Below, piece after piece: positions 34,949 to 43,776 of a stretch of DNA of 64,000 nucleotides (within the stretch, counting starts at the first letter, position 1; every line of letters starts with the position of its first letter). The notes under the pieces are model-generated. The model was not told the origin of the DNA and did not search any database. It saw only the letters and a list, made by a program, of their open reading frames with translations. The stretch lies in the NCBI GenBank assembly GCA_016214985.1, contig JACRMM010000028.1, forward strand, positions 124,001 to 188,000, written 5' to 3'. The position numbers and the translations under genes are program-made. Source of the stretch: Deltaproteobacteria bacterium. GTDB taxonomy: Bacteria; Desulfobacterota; Deferrisomatia; Deferrisomatales; JACRMM01.

Positions 34949-34975
34949 AATAGTCTGCCGATGTGAAGGATAGTC
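34949..34975. promoter_or_regulatory. AATAGTC operator (direct, 20-bp step)
   Basis: AATAGTC at 34949 and GATAGTC at 34969 are 20 bp apart, start to start. It lies between the minus-strand sigma-54 unit and the plus-strand SHOCT gene. Confidence 0.65.
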
Positions 34976-35174
34976 GACGACTTGCGGCGGAAAGGCGCCG
35001 TTGACCCGGAAAGGACACGGGCGACTTGCGCTCTCCCGGTCTCGTGCTCCAATACCTCGGACCCGGCACGTGCGCCCACAAGCCTGATTCGTTGTCGGGC
35101 GTGGAGAGGCCAAGGGGTTCAGTGCCCCGGTGCACCGTGTCTGAGACCGAAAGCGCAGAGGAGGGCTTTGACCG

Positions 35175-35417
35175 ATGATGAACGGGTGGATGGGTGGAGA
35201 CTACGGCATGGGCTGGGGAGGAGGTCTCGGCATGGCTCTCTTCTGGATCATCGCTATCCTCGTGGTCGTCGTCCTGGTCCGCTTCGTCCTCGGACGAAGC
35301 CGAACCGGAGCCGGGAGCGTCCGGGAAGAATCCGCCTTGGACCTGCTGAAGAAGCGTTACGCTCGGGGCGAGATCAATCGTGAGGAGTACGAACGCATGA
35401 GGCGGGATCTGGAATGA
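35175..35417 (+). CDS. SHOCT-domain small membrane protein
   Basis: The 80-residue protein begins with a Met/Gly-rich stretch (MMNGWMGGDYGMGWGGGLGM), then one membrane helix (ALFWIIAILVVVVLVRFVLG), then a C-terminal SHOCT helix (ALDLLKKRYARGEINREEYE). SHOCT motifs often mediate protein-protein contact. Met-rich starts of this kind occur in metal-island membrane proteins. It overlaps or nearly touches the lipoprotein gene downstream. Confidence 0.85.
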   Translation: MMNGWMGGDYGMGWGGGLGMALFWIIAILVVVVLVRFVLGRSRTGAGSVREESALDLLKKRYARGEINREEYERMRRDLE

Positions 35418-35476
35418 GAGGGGCGCGTCGCGGGCAAGAGGATCCTGCGCCCGCCGGATCCCGAAGGGGTCGATTC

Positions 35477-36139
35477 ATGAACGTACGGGGGCAGCGTGCG
35501 GGATTCGCGAAGCCGGCCCACAGCATTCTCGTTGCCGGCCTTCTGTTGTTCGGCTGCGGCGAGCCTGCGGCCTTTCCTTCGCGGGCGCAAGTGGGGGCCA
35601 TGCCCGAGGCGTTCTCGCGCCACCCGGTGTCCTCCGCGGCGGACGCGGCCGCTTACGTGGACGGCTATGCCCGGACCCTCGGCCTGAAAGGGGTCCGAGC
35701 GGTGCGGGCCTTGGGCTTCGACAGCTCGTACTGGGTGTACGTGGCCGAAGAAGCCGCGGGCCACGCGGCCTTCTCCCTGGAGGTTCGGGCCGACGGCGAA
35801 ATCACGATGCGGCGATTCCCCACAATGGATCCTGAGATGATGTGGAACCAGAAGTACGGTCATCAGGCGCGCCCCGACCTGTCTCAAATCGACGAAGGGC
35901 TGACACTGGCCAAGGCGGCGAACGTCGCCCGCGAGGCTCTGCCGAAGGATACCGAGGTGGGGTTTGGAAAGGGTTCGGCCTACTATGGGTACTTCCTCTT
36001 CCCTCTGTGCGAAGGAGGGCGCCTCGTGGGAGAGGCCGCAGTCAACACCGCGAATGGAGAGGTCGTCTGGAAGCGCCTTTCAGAACCACCTCGAACCACC
36101 TGGGCCGCCCCGGACGCCGCGGCGAGCCGCTGCGACTGA
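35477..36139 (+). CDS. Lipoprotein of unknown function, 220 aa
   Basis: From ATG 35477, the segment HSILVAGLLLFGCGEP forms a lipobox. The body has GLKGVRAVRALGFDSSYWVY, VAEEAAGHAAFSLEVRADGE and ITMRRFPTMDPEMMWNQKYG followed by SQIDEGLTLAKAANVAREAL and GKGSAYYGYFLFPLCEGGRL, a PepSY-like pattern of beta strands flanking a helix, which I hold only as a suggestion. It follows the SHOCT gene by 59 bp. Metal or protease-inhibitor roles are possible. Confidence 0.7.
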   Translation: MNVRGQRAGFAKPAHSILVAGLLLFGCGEPAAFPSRAQVGAMPEAFSRHPVSSAADAAAYVDGYARTLGLKGVRAVRALGFDSSYWVYVAEEAAGHAAFSLEVRADGEITMRRFPTMDPEMMWNQKYGHQARPDLSQIDEGLTLAKAANVAREALPKDTEVGFGKGSAYYGYFLFPLCEGGRLVGEAAVNTANGEVVWKRLSEPPRTTWAAPDAAASRCD

Positions 36140-36197
36140 CTCTCTCAAAGACCGCCCCCCATCGTACGACTGCCCCGACGGATCCAAGCCCGGAGCG

Positions 36198-36375
36198 GGC
36201 TGGGCCTGCGCCGAAAACGCCATGGCAGGAAAGACGCAGCCTCGTGCAGACGGATTTGCCCGACTGGACCGCGGCCTCGGTTCGAGGCGCGGGATTTTTC
36301 TGCCCCTGGCTTCCTTCGGAACCTTGGCCCGCGCTTATTGGGCAAGAAGGGAAAGCGGCGAGTCGGCCCCGATGA
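36198..36375 (-). pseudogene. Decayed copy of the 17103 cytochrome c gene
   Basis: The plus-strand sequence here aligns over about 170 bp with 17297-17470, including the shared GGCAAGAAGGG near the signal-peptide end. On the minus strand the frames read AVQSGKSVCTRLRLSCHG, matching ALRSGKSVYVRLCLSCHG, but the first heme Cys is now Arg, so no CxxCH remains. The C-terminal half is absent. It is a duplicated and decayed remnant. Confidence 0.7.
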
Positions 36376-36897
36376 CGGCGGCAGCGAATCAAGTCGGGGG
36401 TCGGCCGCAGAAGGGCGGTTCTCGACGTCCTCGAGGTCGAACTGCACCGCATCACCGCGGGCGGGGGCGCCGACCGGGCTGCGGCAAAGAATCGTGAGAA
36501 GACGACAGGGTGCGAGTTGCCCAGGGACGGTTCCGCACGGGTGGCGGCAGGCGCTGGCCGAGAATGAATGGATGGGTGGAAACCAAGAGATCAGAGCCAG
36601 AACCAGCGCCCCTCCGGGTCTTGACGGCATGCCCGGAGATGGCCGCCACATCGTCGAACGGGCCCACCGCTCCCGCTCGGAGCCGGTCACTACGGCGCCG
36701 ATGGCACCCTGATCCGTTTGTCTTGGTTCTTTCCCGGCATCCGTGCCGCTGAACGTCACCCAACCCCCGCACCGATCAAGGAGGTCTAACATTGTCAGTT
36801 GCTCGAGGCCGCCAGGACGTTTCTCGTCGGATCCACGGAGTGGAGCTTTCCGGCACAACGGTGATTCTTCGGCGCAGGCCCTCCGGGTTGCCGCTCA
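36376..36897. other. Intergenic region without a recognised gene
   Basis: About 520 bp between the cytochrome remnant and the HPF-like gene. No frame here shows a ribosome-binding site plus family motif. It may hold more decayed DNA from the duplication. Confidence 0.4.
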
Positions 36898-37263
36898 TCA
36901 CTCCTCCGGGAGTTTCGGCCCAGGTGGGGACGGGTCAGTCCTGCGACGCTCTTGATCGTGCTGCCGCCCGAGGGTGCTTTCGATCAATCGGGTCAGCTTA
37001 TCAGTAGCCCCGTCGATGGCCTGGTCCAAGGTCGCTGCGTGGTGAGTGACGGCCACGGGTTGACGGCCTTCGAGGCGGGCCTCCATCACGCAGCGTTTGT
37101 CGGTCCGGCCGCTCTTGTCGCTGTTCTCGTCGCTCAGGTGGACCTCCACTCGCGTGATGTGCTCGCTCATTCGGCTCAGGGCACTTTCCACGGAGCCACT
37201 GACGTGGGCGGCCAGCGCCTTGTGACCTTCGATGTTACGATCGGTATTGACTTGGACCTGCAT
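36898..37263 (-). CDS. HPF/RaiA-like ribosome-associated protein
   Basis: The 121-residue protein reads MQVQVNTDRNIEGHKALAAH, VSGSVESALSRMSEHITRVE and VHLSDENSDKSGRTDKRCVM, then EARLEGRQPVAVTHHAATLD and QAIDGATDKLTRLIESTLGR, the beta-alpha-beta-beta-beta-alpha fold of hibernation factors, which bind the small ribosomal subunit in slow growth. The ATG follows TTAGGAGATCACC. The C-terminal tail is short and charged, so it is the short form, which makes 100S dimers with a separate factor or acts as an inhibitor. It is likely a single-gene unit. Confidence 0.8.
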   Translation of the reverse strand: MQVQVNTDRNIEGHKALAAHVSGSVESALSRMSEHITRVEVHLSDENSDKSGRTDKRCVMEARLEGRQPVAVTHHAATLDQAIDGATDKLTRLIESTLGRQHDQERRRTDPSPPGPKLPEE

Positions 37264-37295
37264 GGTGATCTCCTAACGCGCTTGTGAATGGGTCG

Positions 37296-37346
37296 CTTCC
37301 GGTGGGTGGGGGCCGGCCCCGTCCGCCAGCGGGCTCCCGCCGGAAG
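37296..37346. other. Large GC-rich inverted repeat upstream of the HPF-like gene
   Basis: CTTCCGGTGGG (37296-37306) pairs with CCCGCCGGAAG (37336-37346) through one G-U pair. The 373-bp gap between the HPF-like and transglutaminase genes is otherwise non-coding. The hairpin could end the transglutaminase transcript or act as a leader structure. Confidence 0.4.
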
Positions 37347-37635
37347 GGCACCAACCCGGGCGGGCCTCGCGTGACACTAACACTACTTCGGGAGTTGTCC
37401 CCCGCAAGCAGCGGCCTGCGCGCCGGCGGGCACAAGCGACCGGGGTTCGCTGTCGTCCCGGAGGCAGCAGCCGGCTGCTGGGACTGTCTCCCTCGACGGG
37501 CGCCTTCGATCCCGATACGAGAACGAGGGATCCCCCCGCCGGGGCCGCCGGGCACCCCAGAGCGGACCCGGAACGCGGGTTTGTCGCGCCCGGTCGCGAA
37601 GGCAGGCTCCCCGCCGGATCCCTCTCGAACACCTC

Positions 37636-38661
37636 CTACGGCGTCTCGCGGAAGGTGATCGCGTAGCGGAAAGACTTGGGCTCGAGCCAGTCGACCGGCT
37701 TTCCGCCGATCTCCGCGTAGGGGTACATGAGGTAGTTCAGTGGCGCGCCCGCCTGGGGAGGGCCGAGCACCAGGTCCCGACCCATGGCCAGCTTGACCCG
37801 ATAGGCGTCGATGCCGCCCCAGTAGTAGGCCCGCAACTCGCCGGTCCGGGCGTCGGAGAGAGTCAGCTTCTCCGTCAGCATCGCCTTGCGCACATCGGCG
37901 GCGTCCACGGGCACCCAGCCGTACCCCGGAAGGAAGAACTCGGCCCAGCAGTGCTGCGAGCCGGTGACGTCCTCTTCCGGCTTCTTCCCGAGCCGCAGGC
38001 CGAATACCTCTCGGGAGGGAACGCCGGCGGCCCTCGTCAGACTCACGAAGACCGAGTGGAGGTCGGCGCACTTGCCTCCCGGCGTCTCCAGGAGCTTGCA
38101 GACATTGCCTTGGCCGCACCCCTTGGTGTCCGGGTCCCGGAAGGTGTTCTCGCAGACCCAGTCGTAGACCGCCTTCGCCTTTTCCAAGACTGTCGTCTTC
38201 CCTGCCGTGATCTTGTCCGCCAACTGTTTCACGGCTCCATCGGTGGGGCCGAGGCTGGTGGGCGCGAGGTACAGGGCGTAATCCCTGGGGTCCCAGGCCG
38301 CCTCCTTCTCGGGGAAGTCGCGCCGAAGCACCTCCTCCCGCTCGACGCCGAAGGAGAGGGTCAGCGTCCGGTTTGCGGCGCCCTTGTCCCACCGGGCATA
38401 GAGCATGGGGGTCCCGTGAACCCGGTCGGTGTAGACCGCGGAGTCGGCAAAATCGCCGGTGACCTTCACGTCGCGGATCACCTGATCCGAGTCCGAGGTT
38501 GGGTACGGGAGCCAGAGTCTCACGTCTTGGTGCCGAACCTGCGCAGAGAGATCGACGCGGCACTCCACCGTTCCGGACCGGGTCTTGGCCAAGTCGCCGG
38601 CGTCAGCGACACCGCCGGTCGCGGCGAGAAGTAGAACGAGGGGAAAGATGGTCCGGCGCAT
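37636..38661 (-). CDS. Exported transglutaminase-like cysteine peptidase-fold protein
   Basis: From ATG 38661 a signal peptide (TIFPLVLLLAATGGVADA) leads to a beta-sandwich (VECRVDLSAQVRHQDVRLWL) and the transglutaminase core: GKTTVLEKAKAVYDWVCENT, GGKCADLHSVFVSLTRAAGV, GSQHCWAEFFLPGYGWVPVD and AADVRKAMLTEKL. The catalytic Cys (GKCADLHS), His (QHCWAE) and Asp (VPVDAAD) are all present. It acts in the periplasm, probably on peptide or cell-wall bonds. An AATAGTC half-site at 38789 lies upstream, but I found no convincing sigma-54 promoter on this strand. Confidence 0.9.
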   Translation of the reverse strand: MRRTIFPLVLLLAATGGVADAGDLAKTRSGTVECRVDLSAQVRHQDVRLWLPYPTSDSDQVIRDVKVTGDFADSAVYTDRVHGTPMLYARWDKGAANRTLTLSFGVEREEVLRRDFPEKEAAWDPRDYALYLAPTSLGPTDGAVKQLADKITAGKTTVLEKAKAVYDWVCENTFRDPDTKGCGQGNVCKLLETPGGKCADLHSVFVSLTRAAGVPSREVFGLRLGKKPEEDVTGSQHCWAEFFLPGYGWVPVDAADVRKAMLTEKLTLSDARTGELRAYYWGGIDAYRVKLAMGRDLVLGPPQAGAPLNYLMYPYAEIGGKPVDWLEPKSFRYAITFRETP

Positions 38662-38788
38662 GCTGTCTCCTTCGGGAGGGGCCACGTAGTTGCGCCAGAA
38701 TACGGCGCCCGGCCGGGCCGAGTCCAAACGGTAATATCGAGACATCAGCGGTCAGCCATCGGTTCTATAGATGGCCACCGCCCCGGAG

Positions 38789-38795
38789 AATAGTC
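38789..38795. promoter_or_regulatory. AATAGTC half-site between divergent genes
   Basis: AATAGTCTCCAG at 38789 matches the complement-strand half of the 50426 operator over 12 bases. The partner half-site 20 bp away is not recognisable. Confidence 0.45.
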
Positions 38796-38853
38796 TCCAG
38801 AGCGCCGGCGGGCCGGTGCAAGGCTGGCCGCCTCCGTGGACAGAAAGTGGCTC

Positions 38854-38869
38854 TGGTGGCCCCATAGCA
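38854..38869 (+). promoter_or_regulatory. Possible weak sigma-54 promoter for the 38967/39173 unit
   Basis: TGGTGGCCCCATAGCA keeps GG-N10-GC but lacks CAC and has TAGCA in place of TTGCA. It is 58 bp after the half-site at 38789, so the layout fits, but the match is poor. Confidence 0.3.
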
Positions 38870-38966
38870 GCCACCACGAATCACCTGGCCCACTTATTGA
38901 ATGGGCCGCGCTGAAACCTGGCTCTGGAACCCCTCCCGTAGGTCGCGATAGATGAATCATCCATTC

Positions 38967-39122
38967 ATGAAGACGCTTTACGCGGCCGTGCCCTTCCTCC
39001 TCGCGGCCACCATCGCGGCGGCGGGTCTGGCCGTAGCTCTCTCGGGGTGCCGAGGTTCGTGCTGCGCCCAAGTGGGCGCCGGGGGAAACGCAACCACGTC
39101 GTCCCGAGTTCACAGTTCGTAA
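38967..39122 (+). CDS. Small Cys-rich lipoprotein, 51 aa
   Basis: ATG 38967 opens MKTLYAAVPFLLAATIAAAG and LAVALSGC, a signal peptide with lipobox, followed by RGSCCAQVGAGGNATTS. The cluster GCRGSCC gives four cysteines close together, three of them left after lipid attachment, possibly a metal site. It is 50 bp upstream of the DUF2318 gene on the same strand and is probably the first gene of that unit. No upstream Shine-Dalgarno is strong. Confidence 0.55.
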   Translation: MKTLYAAVPFLLAATIAAAGLAVALSGCRGSCCAQVGAGGNATTSSRVHSS

Positions 39123-39172
39123 GCGTCACTGCCTCGCCGATACGCGGGCGAGCACAAGACAAGGAGCGCACC

Positions 39173-39742
39173 ATGTCGTCACAGAAACCGACCTCGACCT
39201 CCTCGGACAAGTCCGCCGCCAAGAAGGCCGCCGTGCTCGGAACCGACCGGAAGAACCGCGTGTCTCTCCTCGCGATGGCCGCCACTGCCGTGCTGGTCGT
39301 CGGGGGTGGGTACTGGTTCCTCGGCAGCAAGGGCGCACAATTCCAGGCCGCGGCCGCCCTGGCGCCGGCCAACGCCTCGGCCTCGGAGGTCTCCGTCCCC
39401 GTAAAGGACTTTGACGACGGCCAGGCCCGCTTCTTCCGACTCGACGGCGGCAACGGCGTGTCCATACGCTACTACGCTGTGAAGGCGCTCGACGGGTCAC
39501 TGAAGACGGCCTATGACGCCTGCGACGCCTGCTGGGCCTCGGGCAAGGGGTACAAGCAGGCCGGAGCGGTCATGATCTGCCAGAACTGCCGCCGGAAGTT
39601 CGAGATCGGGCGCATCGGCGAGATCCACGGCGGCTGCAACCCGGCGGCCCTGAAGAGCGAGGTCAAGGACGGCCAGGTCGTGATCCAGGTGCGAGACATC
39701 CTGTCAGGTCGCCACTACTTCGACCTGCCCAAAGAGGGATGA
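39173..39742 (+). CDS. DUF2318 membrane-anchored protein
   Basis: One N-terminal membrane helix (RVSLLAMAATAVLVVGGGYW) anchors an extracytoplasmic DUF2318 domain: FFRLDGGNGVSIRYYAVKAL, YDACDACWASGKGYKQAGAV and MICQNCRRKFEIGRIGEIHG with GGCNPAALKSEV. The paired CxxC motifs (CDAC, CQNC) look like a metal, heme or redox site. DUF2318 proteins occur with P19-type iron transporters and FtsX/ABC genes, as in Campylobacter iron acquisition (family knowledge). Here the same permease and ATPase follow directly, so the four genes probably work as one unit. Confidence 0.88.
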   Translation: MSSQKPTSTSSDKSAAKKAAVLGTDRKNRVSLLAMAATAVLVVGGGYWFLGSKGAQFQAAAALAPANASASEVSVPVKDFDDGQARFFRLDGGNGVSIRYYAVKALDGSLKTAYDACDACWASGKGYKQAGAVMICQNCRRKFEIGRIGEIHGGCNPAALKSEVKDGQVVIQVRDILSGRHYFDLPKEG

Positions 39743-39743
39743 C

Positions 39744-40913
39744 ATGACCCTCAAGGACATCGCGCTCCTGAATCTTCGCCGGCGAAAGGCCAAGGCGGCC
39801 TTCGTCTTGGCGGGCCTCGTCATCGGGGTGTCGACGGTCGTCGGTCTCATCAGCCTCGTGGGGGCCATCACCCAGGACATCAATCACAAGCTGGAGCAGT
39901 ACGGCGCGAACATCCTGATCGTGCCGAAGACCGAGAACCTGTCCCTCAGTTATGGAGGCCTTTCGCTGGGGGGCGTCTCGTTCGAGATGCAGGAGCTTCG
40001 GCAGGAAGACCTGAAGAAGGTCCAGACCATCAAGAACTCGGGCAACATCGCGGCGCTCGGCCCCGTGGTGCTCGGTGCCGTGGACGCGGGGGGACGCAAG
40101 GTCCTTCTGGCCGGTGTGGACTTCGAGGCCGTGAAGGTCCTGAAGCCCTGGTGGAAGGTCGAGGGCCGGCTGCCCGGCGACAAGGGCGTCCTCCTGGGAG
40201 CGGAGGCCGCGCGGATCCTGGGCCTCAAGGTCGGAAGCCCCTTCCCCGGCACCGGCTGGGATCTCTCGGTGCAGGGGATCTTGGAGGCCACGGGCTCCCA
40301 GGACGACCAACTCGTCTTCACCGACCTCGCGACCGCCCAGTTTGTGCTCGACAAGGGGGGGCGCGTCTCGATGGTGGAGGTGGCGGCCCTGTGCAAGAAC
40401 TGCCCGATCGAGGACATGGTGAAACAGATGTCCGCCGTGCTCCCGGGCGCCAACGTGATGGCCATCCAGCAGGTGGTGAAGAGCCGCCTGGACGCCCTGG
40501 CCCACTTCAAGAAGTTCTCCTACGGCATTTCGGCCGTGGTGGTGCTCGTGGGGAGCCTTGTCGTCCTCGTTACCATGATGGGGAGCGTGCGGGAGCGCAC
40601 GGGCGAGATCGGGATCTTCCGGGCCATCGGCTTCCGGCGAAGCCACGTGATCCGGATCGTCCTCCTGGAGGCCGGGATCGTCTCCGCCCTGGCCGGGGTG
40701 GCCGGCTACCTGACGGGTTGGGGCGCCACCGTGGCGGCAATTCCCTTCTTCACCGAGGGTGGTCACGCCGGGCACGGCGTGGCCGTGCCCTTCGACCCGA
40801 CTCTGGCCCTGGGTGCACTGGTCCTGGCCGTAACCCTGGGTCTCCTGTCGAGCGCGTACCCGGCGCTTCTGGCAGCGCGGCTCGATCCCAACGAAGCGCT
40901 TCGTTCCCTGTAG
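39744..40913 (+). CDS. MacB/FtsX-like ABC permease
   Basis: The 389-residue permease starts 1 bp after the DUF2318 stop. It has an N-terminal helix (AAFVLAGLVIGVSTVVGLIS), a large periplasmic domain (GANILIVPKTENLSLSYGGL, EVAALCKNCPIEDMVKQMSA) and three C-terminal helices (YGISAVVVLVGSLVVLVTMM, VIRIVLLEAGIVSALAGVAG, TLALGALVLAVTLGLLSSAY), the MacB/LolC fold, with FtsX signature MGSVRERTGEIGIFRAIGFR. The CKNC in the periplasmic domain may bind metal. It pairs with the ATPase at 40976. Confidence 0.93.
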   Translation: MTLKDIALLNLRRRKAKAAFVLAGLVIGVSTVVGLISLVGAITQDINHKLEQYGANILIVPKTENLSLSYGGLSLGGVSFEMQELRQEDLKKVQTIKNSGNIAALGPVVLGAVDAGGRKVLLAGVDFEAVKVLKPWWKVEGRLPGDKGVLLGAEAARILGLKVGSPFPGTGWDLSVQGILEATGSQDDQLVFTDLATAQFVLDKGGRVSMVEVAALCKNCPIEDMVKQMSAVLPGANVMAIQQVVKSRLDALAHFKKFSYGISAVVVLVGSLVVLVTMMGSVRERTGEIGIFRAIGFRRSHVIRIVLLEAGIVSALAGVAGYLTGWGATVAAIPFFTEGGHAGHGVAVPFDPTLALGALVLAVTLGLLSSAYPALLAARLDPNEALRSL

Positions 40914-40975
40914 GCCGCTCCCGCCCCTCCGTGGGCTCTGCGGCACGTCGCCCCTCCTGGGCTTGGAGAACTCAG

Positions 40976-41677
<702 letters not shown>

Positions 41678-41707
41678 CTGTCGTGCCGGGGGAAAAGGGT
41701 GGTACCG

Positions 41708-42184
41708 ATGAAACGTATCCTTCCACTGCTCGCGGCCGGCCTTTTCGGCGCCCTCTTTGCCAGCGCCGCGATCTACTGGGACCTGAGAACCGAGGCGGCC
41801 CAGGCGGCGGCTCCGTCACCTGCCGGGCAGGGAAGCCCCCATGCCGCGGGCCCCAGGGATGGGGCAGGAACGGCTGCCGGGCCGACGCAGCGCGTCCTCT
41901 TCCACGTCGACGGCATCTCCTGCGGGAGTTGCGAAGGCAAGATCCGCAAGGCCCTCAAGGCGAAGCCCGGGGTCGTCGCCGTAGCCGTGAACCTCGATGA
42001 GCGCGCGGTTACCGTCGATTACGAGTCGGGGGTCGCCGACCCCAAGGCGTTGGCCGAGACGATCACCCGAGCGGGCTTCCCGGCCCGGTACGTAGCCTCG
42101 GGACCCGAGGCTACGACCCTTCCCAAGACGACCGATCCCAAGGCCAGAGGGTGCGGAGGACGGTGCTGTGCCGAGAAGAGTTGA
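41708..42184 (+). CDS. Membrane-anchored HMA heavy-metal-binding protein
   Basis: An N-terminal membrane segment (ILPLLAAGLFGALFASAAIY) is followed by a flexible Ala/Gly/Pro linker and an HMA domain: VLFHVDGISCGSCEGKIRKA, LKAKPGVVAVAVNLDERAVT, VDYESGVADPKALAETITRA. The metal loop is CGSC (Cys72 and Cys75 approximately). An extra C-terminal Cys patch (RGCGGRCCAEKS) could pass metal on. As last gene of the ABC unit it may deliver copper or another soft metal. The ATG at 41708 is used. Confidence 0.9.
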   Translation: MKRILPLLAAGLFGALFASAAIYWDLRTEAAQAAAPSPAGQGSPHAAGPRDGAGTAAGPTQRVLFHVDGISCGSCEGKIRKALKAKPGVVAVAVNLDERAVTVDYESGVADPKALAETITRAGFPARYVASGPEATTLPKTTDPKARGCGGRCCAEKS

Positions 42185-42196
42185 CCACAGCTGGCG

Positions 42197-42223
42197 AATA
42201 GTCCACAGGCGGTGCAGACTATT
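42197..42223. promoter_or_regulatory. AATAGTC inverted-repeat operator for the efflux operon
   Basis: AATAGTC (42197-42203) and GACTATT (42217-42223) form a 7-bp inverted repeat with a 13-bp spacer beginning CACAG. It starts 13 bp after the HMA gene stop and 66 bp before the sigma-54 promoter. It is one of the two best copies. Confidence 0.8.
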
Positions 42224-42289
42224 GCCCCGGCTTCCCGGCGCGGCTGCTTCCTTCGCCGGAAACGTCGCGCGCGGCGACACCCGGCGCCT

Positions 42290-42305
42290 CGGCACACCGC
42301 TTGCT
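42290..42305 (+). promoter_or_regulatory. Sigma-54 promoter for the TolC-TolC-CusB-CusA operon
   Basis: CGGCAC-ACCGC-TTGC is a near-perfect -24/-12 element with GG-N10-GC, 113 bp upstream of the ATG at 42418. Confidence 0.88.
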
Positions 42306-42417
42306 TTGGGGCTCGTCGGCCAGCGCACGCGCTGGAGTTCTCAAACCCAGCGGCTATTCTCCGGCCGCGTCAGACCTCCGCCCCGGCAATTGCGCACTCG
42401 GAAAGGGAGTTGAAGGG

Positions 42418-43776
42418 ATGAAGAGGATCGCACGAACGCTCGCCGCAGGCCTCGCCGCCTTGGCCCTCGGCCTGCCCGTGCCCGCCCGGGCTGCCGACTC
42501 GGCGGGCCGCGCAGCCGCCCCCGGAGGCACCGCGGGCGACTCCCGGGAAGCGAGGATCGCACAGGGCGCGACGCTGGACGATTTGACGGCGTACTCCTAT
42601 CGCGAAAATCCGATGATCGAGGCGGCTCGTCAGGAGTGGCGGGCGGTGGTGGAGAAGTACCGGGTGGACACGGCCTACGAGAACCCCGAGGTCATGGTCG
42701 AGGGGATGTACATGCAGGACACCTTCGGCGACCGCGCGCGCCCCGACGACTGGAAGGTCACCGTGTCCGAGCCCATTCCCCTCTTGGGCCGCCTGGGGAC
42801 CGCGGGCGCGGTGACCGAGGCGGACGCTCGGATCGCGCGACTCAAACTCGATGCGACCGTTCGGGACGTGAGCGTCCAGGTCCGCGAGTCCTACGAGGAG
42901 CTCTGCTACCTGCGCGAGGCGAAGAGGGTGGCCGCGGCCAACAAGGATCTCCTGGACCAGCTCCGAAAGGTCGGGGAGACGGCCTACGCCGGGAACCGCG
43001 CCGCACTGGTCGACGTGATGAAAGCCCAGGCCCAGTCGGGCCAACTTCAGTACGACGCCCTCCTCCTCGAGGAACTGGAGCGCACGGAGAAGACCCGCCT
43101 CAACGCGCTTCTCAATCGCGCCCCCGACGCCCCCCTCGGCCCCCTGGCCGACGAGCCGGTGCGGCCGGTGGTGTACTCGGTGGAGGAGCTCTACCCCCTG
43201 GCCGAGGCGAACCTCGAGGAGATCCGGATCGCCCAGGCCGGCGTGGAGAAGGCCCAGGCCATGCTCTCGCTCACGCGCTACGAGAATCTTCCGGAGGTGA
43301 AGCTCGGCCTCTCGTACGGGGAGCAGAACCTTGCCCGGCAGATCGGCGTTCAGGCGACCTTCATGCTTCCCGTTTGGCCCGGGAAGAACTTCGGCCGCAC
43401 CGGATCTGCCCGCGCAGACCTGGAGAAGATGCGGGCGATGCGAGCGAGTCAGATCAACGACAGCCGTGCCATGATCCGGGACACATACTTTCGCTTGCAG
43501 AACTCCGACCGGCTCATCCGCCTCTATCGGGACGACCTCCTCCCCCAGGCGGCCAAAGCCATGGAGACCGCTGAGACCTGGTTCAAACAGGGTCAGGGGA
43601 GCTTCTCCGACTATGTCGAGACGGAGAGCGCCTGGTACAACTTCCAACTCGCCCTGGCCCGGGCCAAGGCCGACTATGGCAAGTTCCTGGCGCGCCTGGA
43701 GAAACTCGCCGGCCGAAGCCTGACCCTACGAGCCGCCGACGTCGACCCCAATGCCGCCCAGGAGGGATCCAAGTGA
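42418..43776 (+). CDS. TolC-family outer-membrane efflux channel (first copy)
   Basis: ATG 42418 follows AAAGGGAG. A signal peptide (IARTLAAGLAALALGLPVPA) leads to TolC-type helices and strands: ENPMIEAARQEWRAVVEKYR, GDRARPDDWKVTVSEPIPLL, TEKTRLNALLNRAPDAPLGP, EEIRIAQAGVEKAQAMLSLT, FMLPVWPGKNFGRTGSARAD and WFKQGQGSFSDYVETESAWY. The 452-residue product spans the outer membrane and joins the CusB/CusA pump. Its stop overlaps the GTG of the second TolC gene (GTGA). Confidence 0.93.
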   Translation: MKRIARTLAAGLAALALGLPVPARAADSAGRAAAPGGTAGDSREARIAQGATLDDLTAYSYRENPMIEAARQEWRAVVEKYRVDTAYENPEVMVEGMYMQDTFGDRARPDDWKVTVSEPIPLLGRLGTAGAVTEADARIARLKLDATVRDVSVQVRESYEELCYLREAKRVAAANKDLLDQLRKVGETAYAGNRAALVDVMKAQAQSGQLQYDALLLEELERTEKTRLNALLNRAPDAPLGPLADEPVRPVVYSVEELYPLAEANLEEIRIAQAGVEKAQAMLSLTRYENLPEVKLGLSYGEQNLARQIGVQATFMLPVWPGKNFGRTGSARADLEKMRAMRASQINDSRAMIRDTYFRLQNSDRLIRLYRDDLLPQAAKAMETAETWFKQGQGSFSDYVETESAWYNFQLALARAKADYGKFLARLEKLAGRSLTLRAADVDPNAAQEGSK

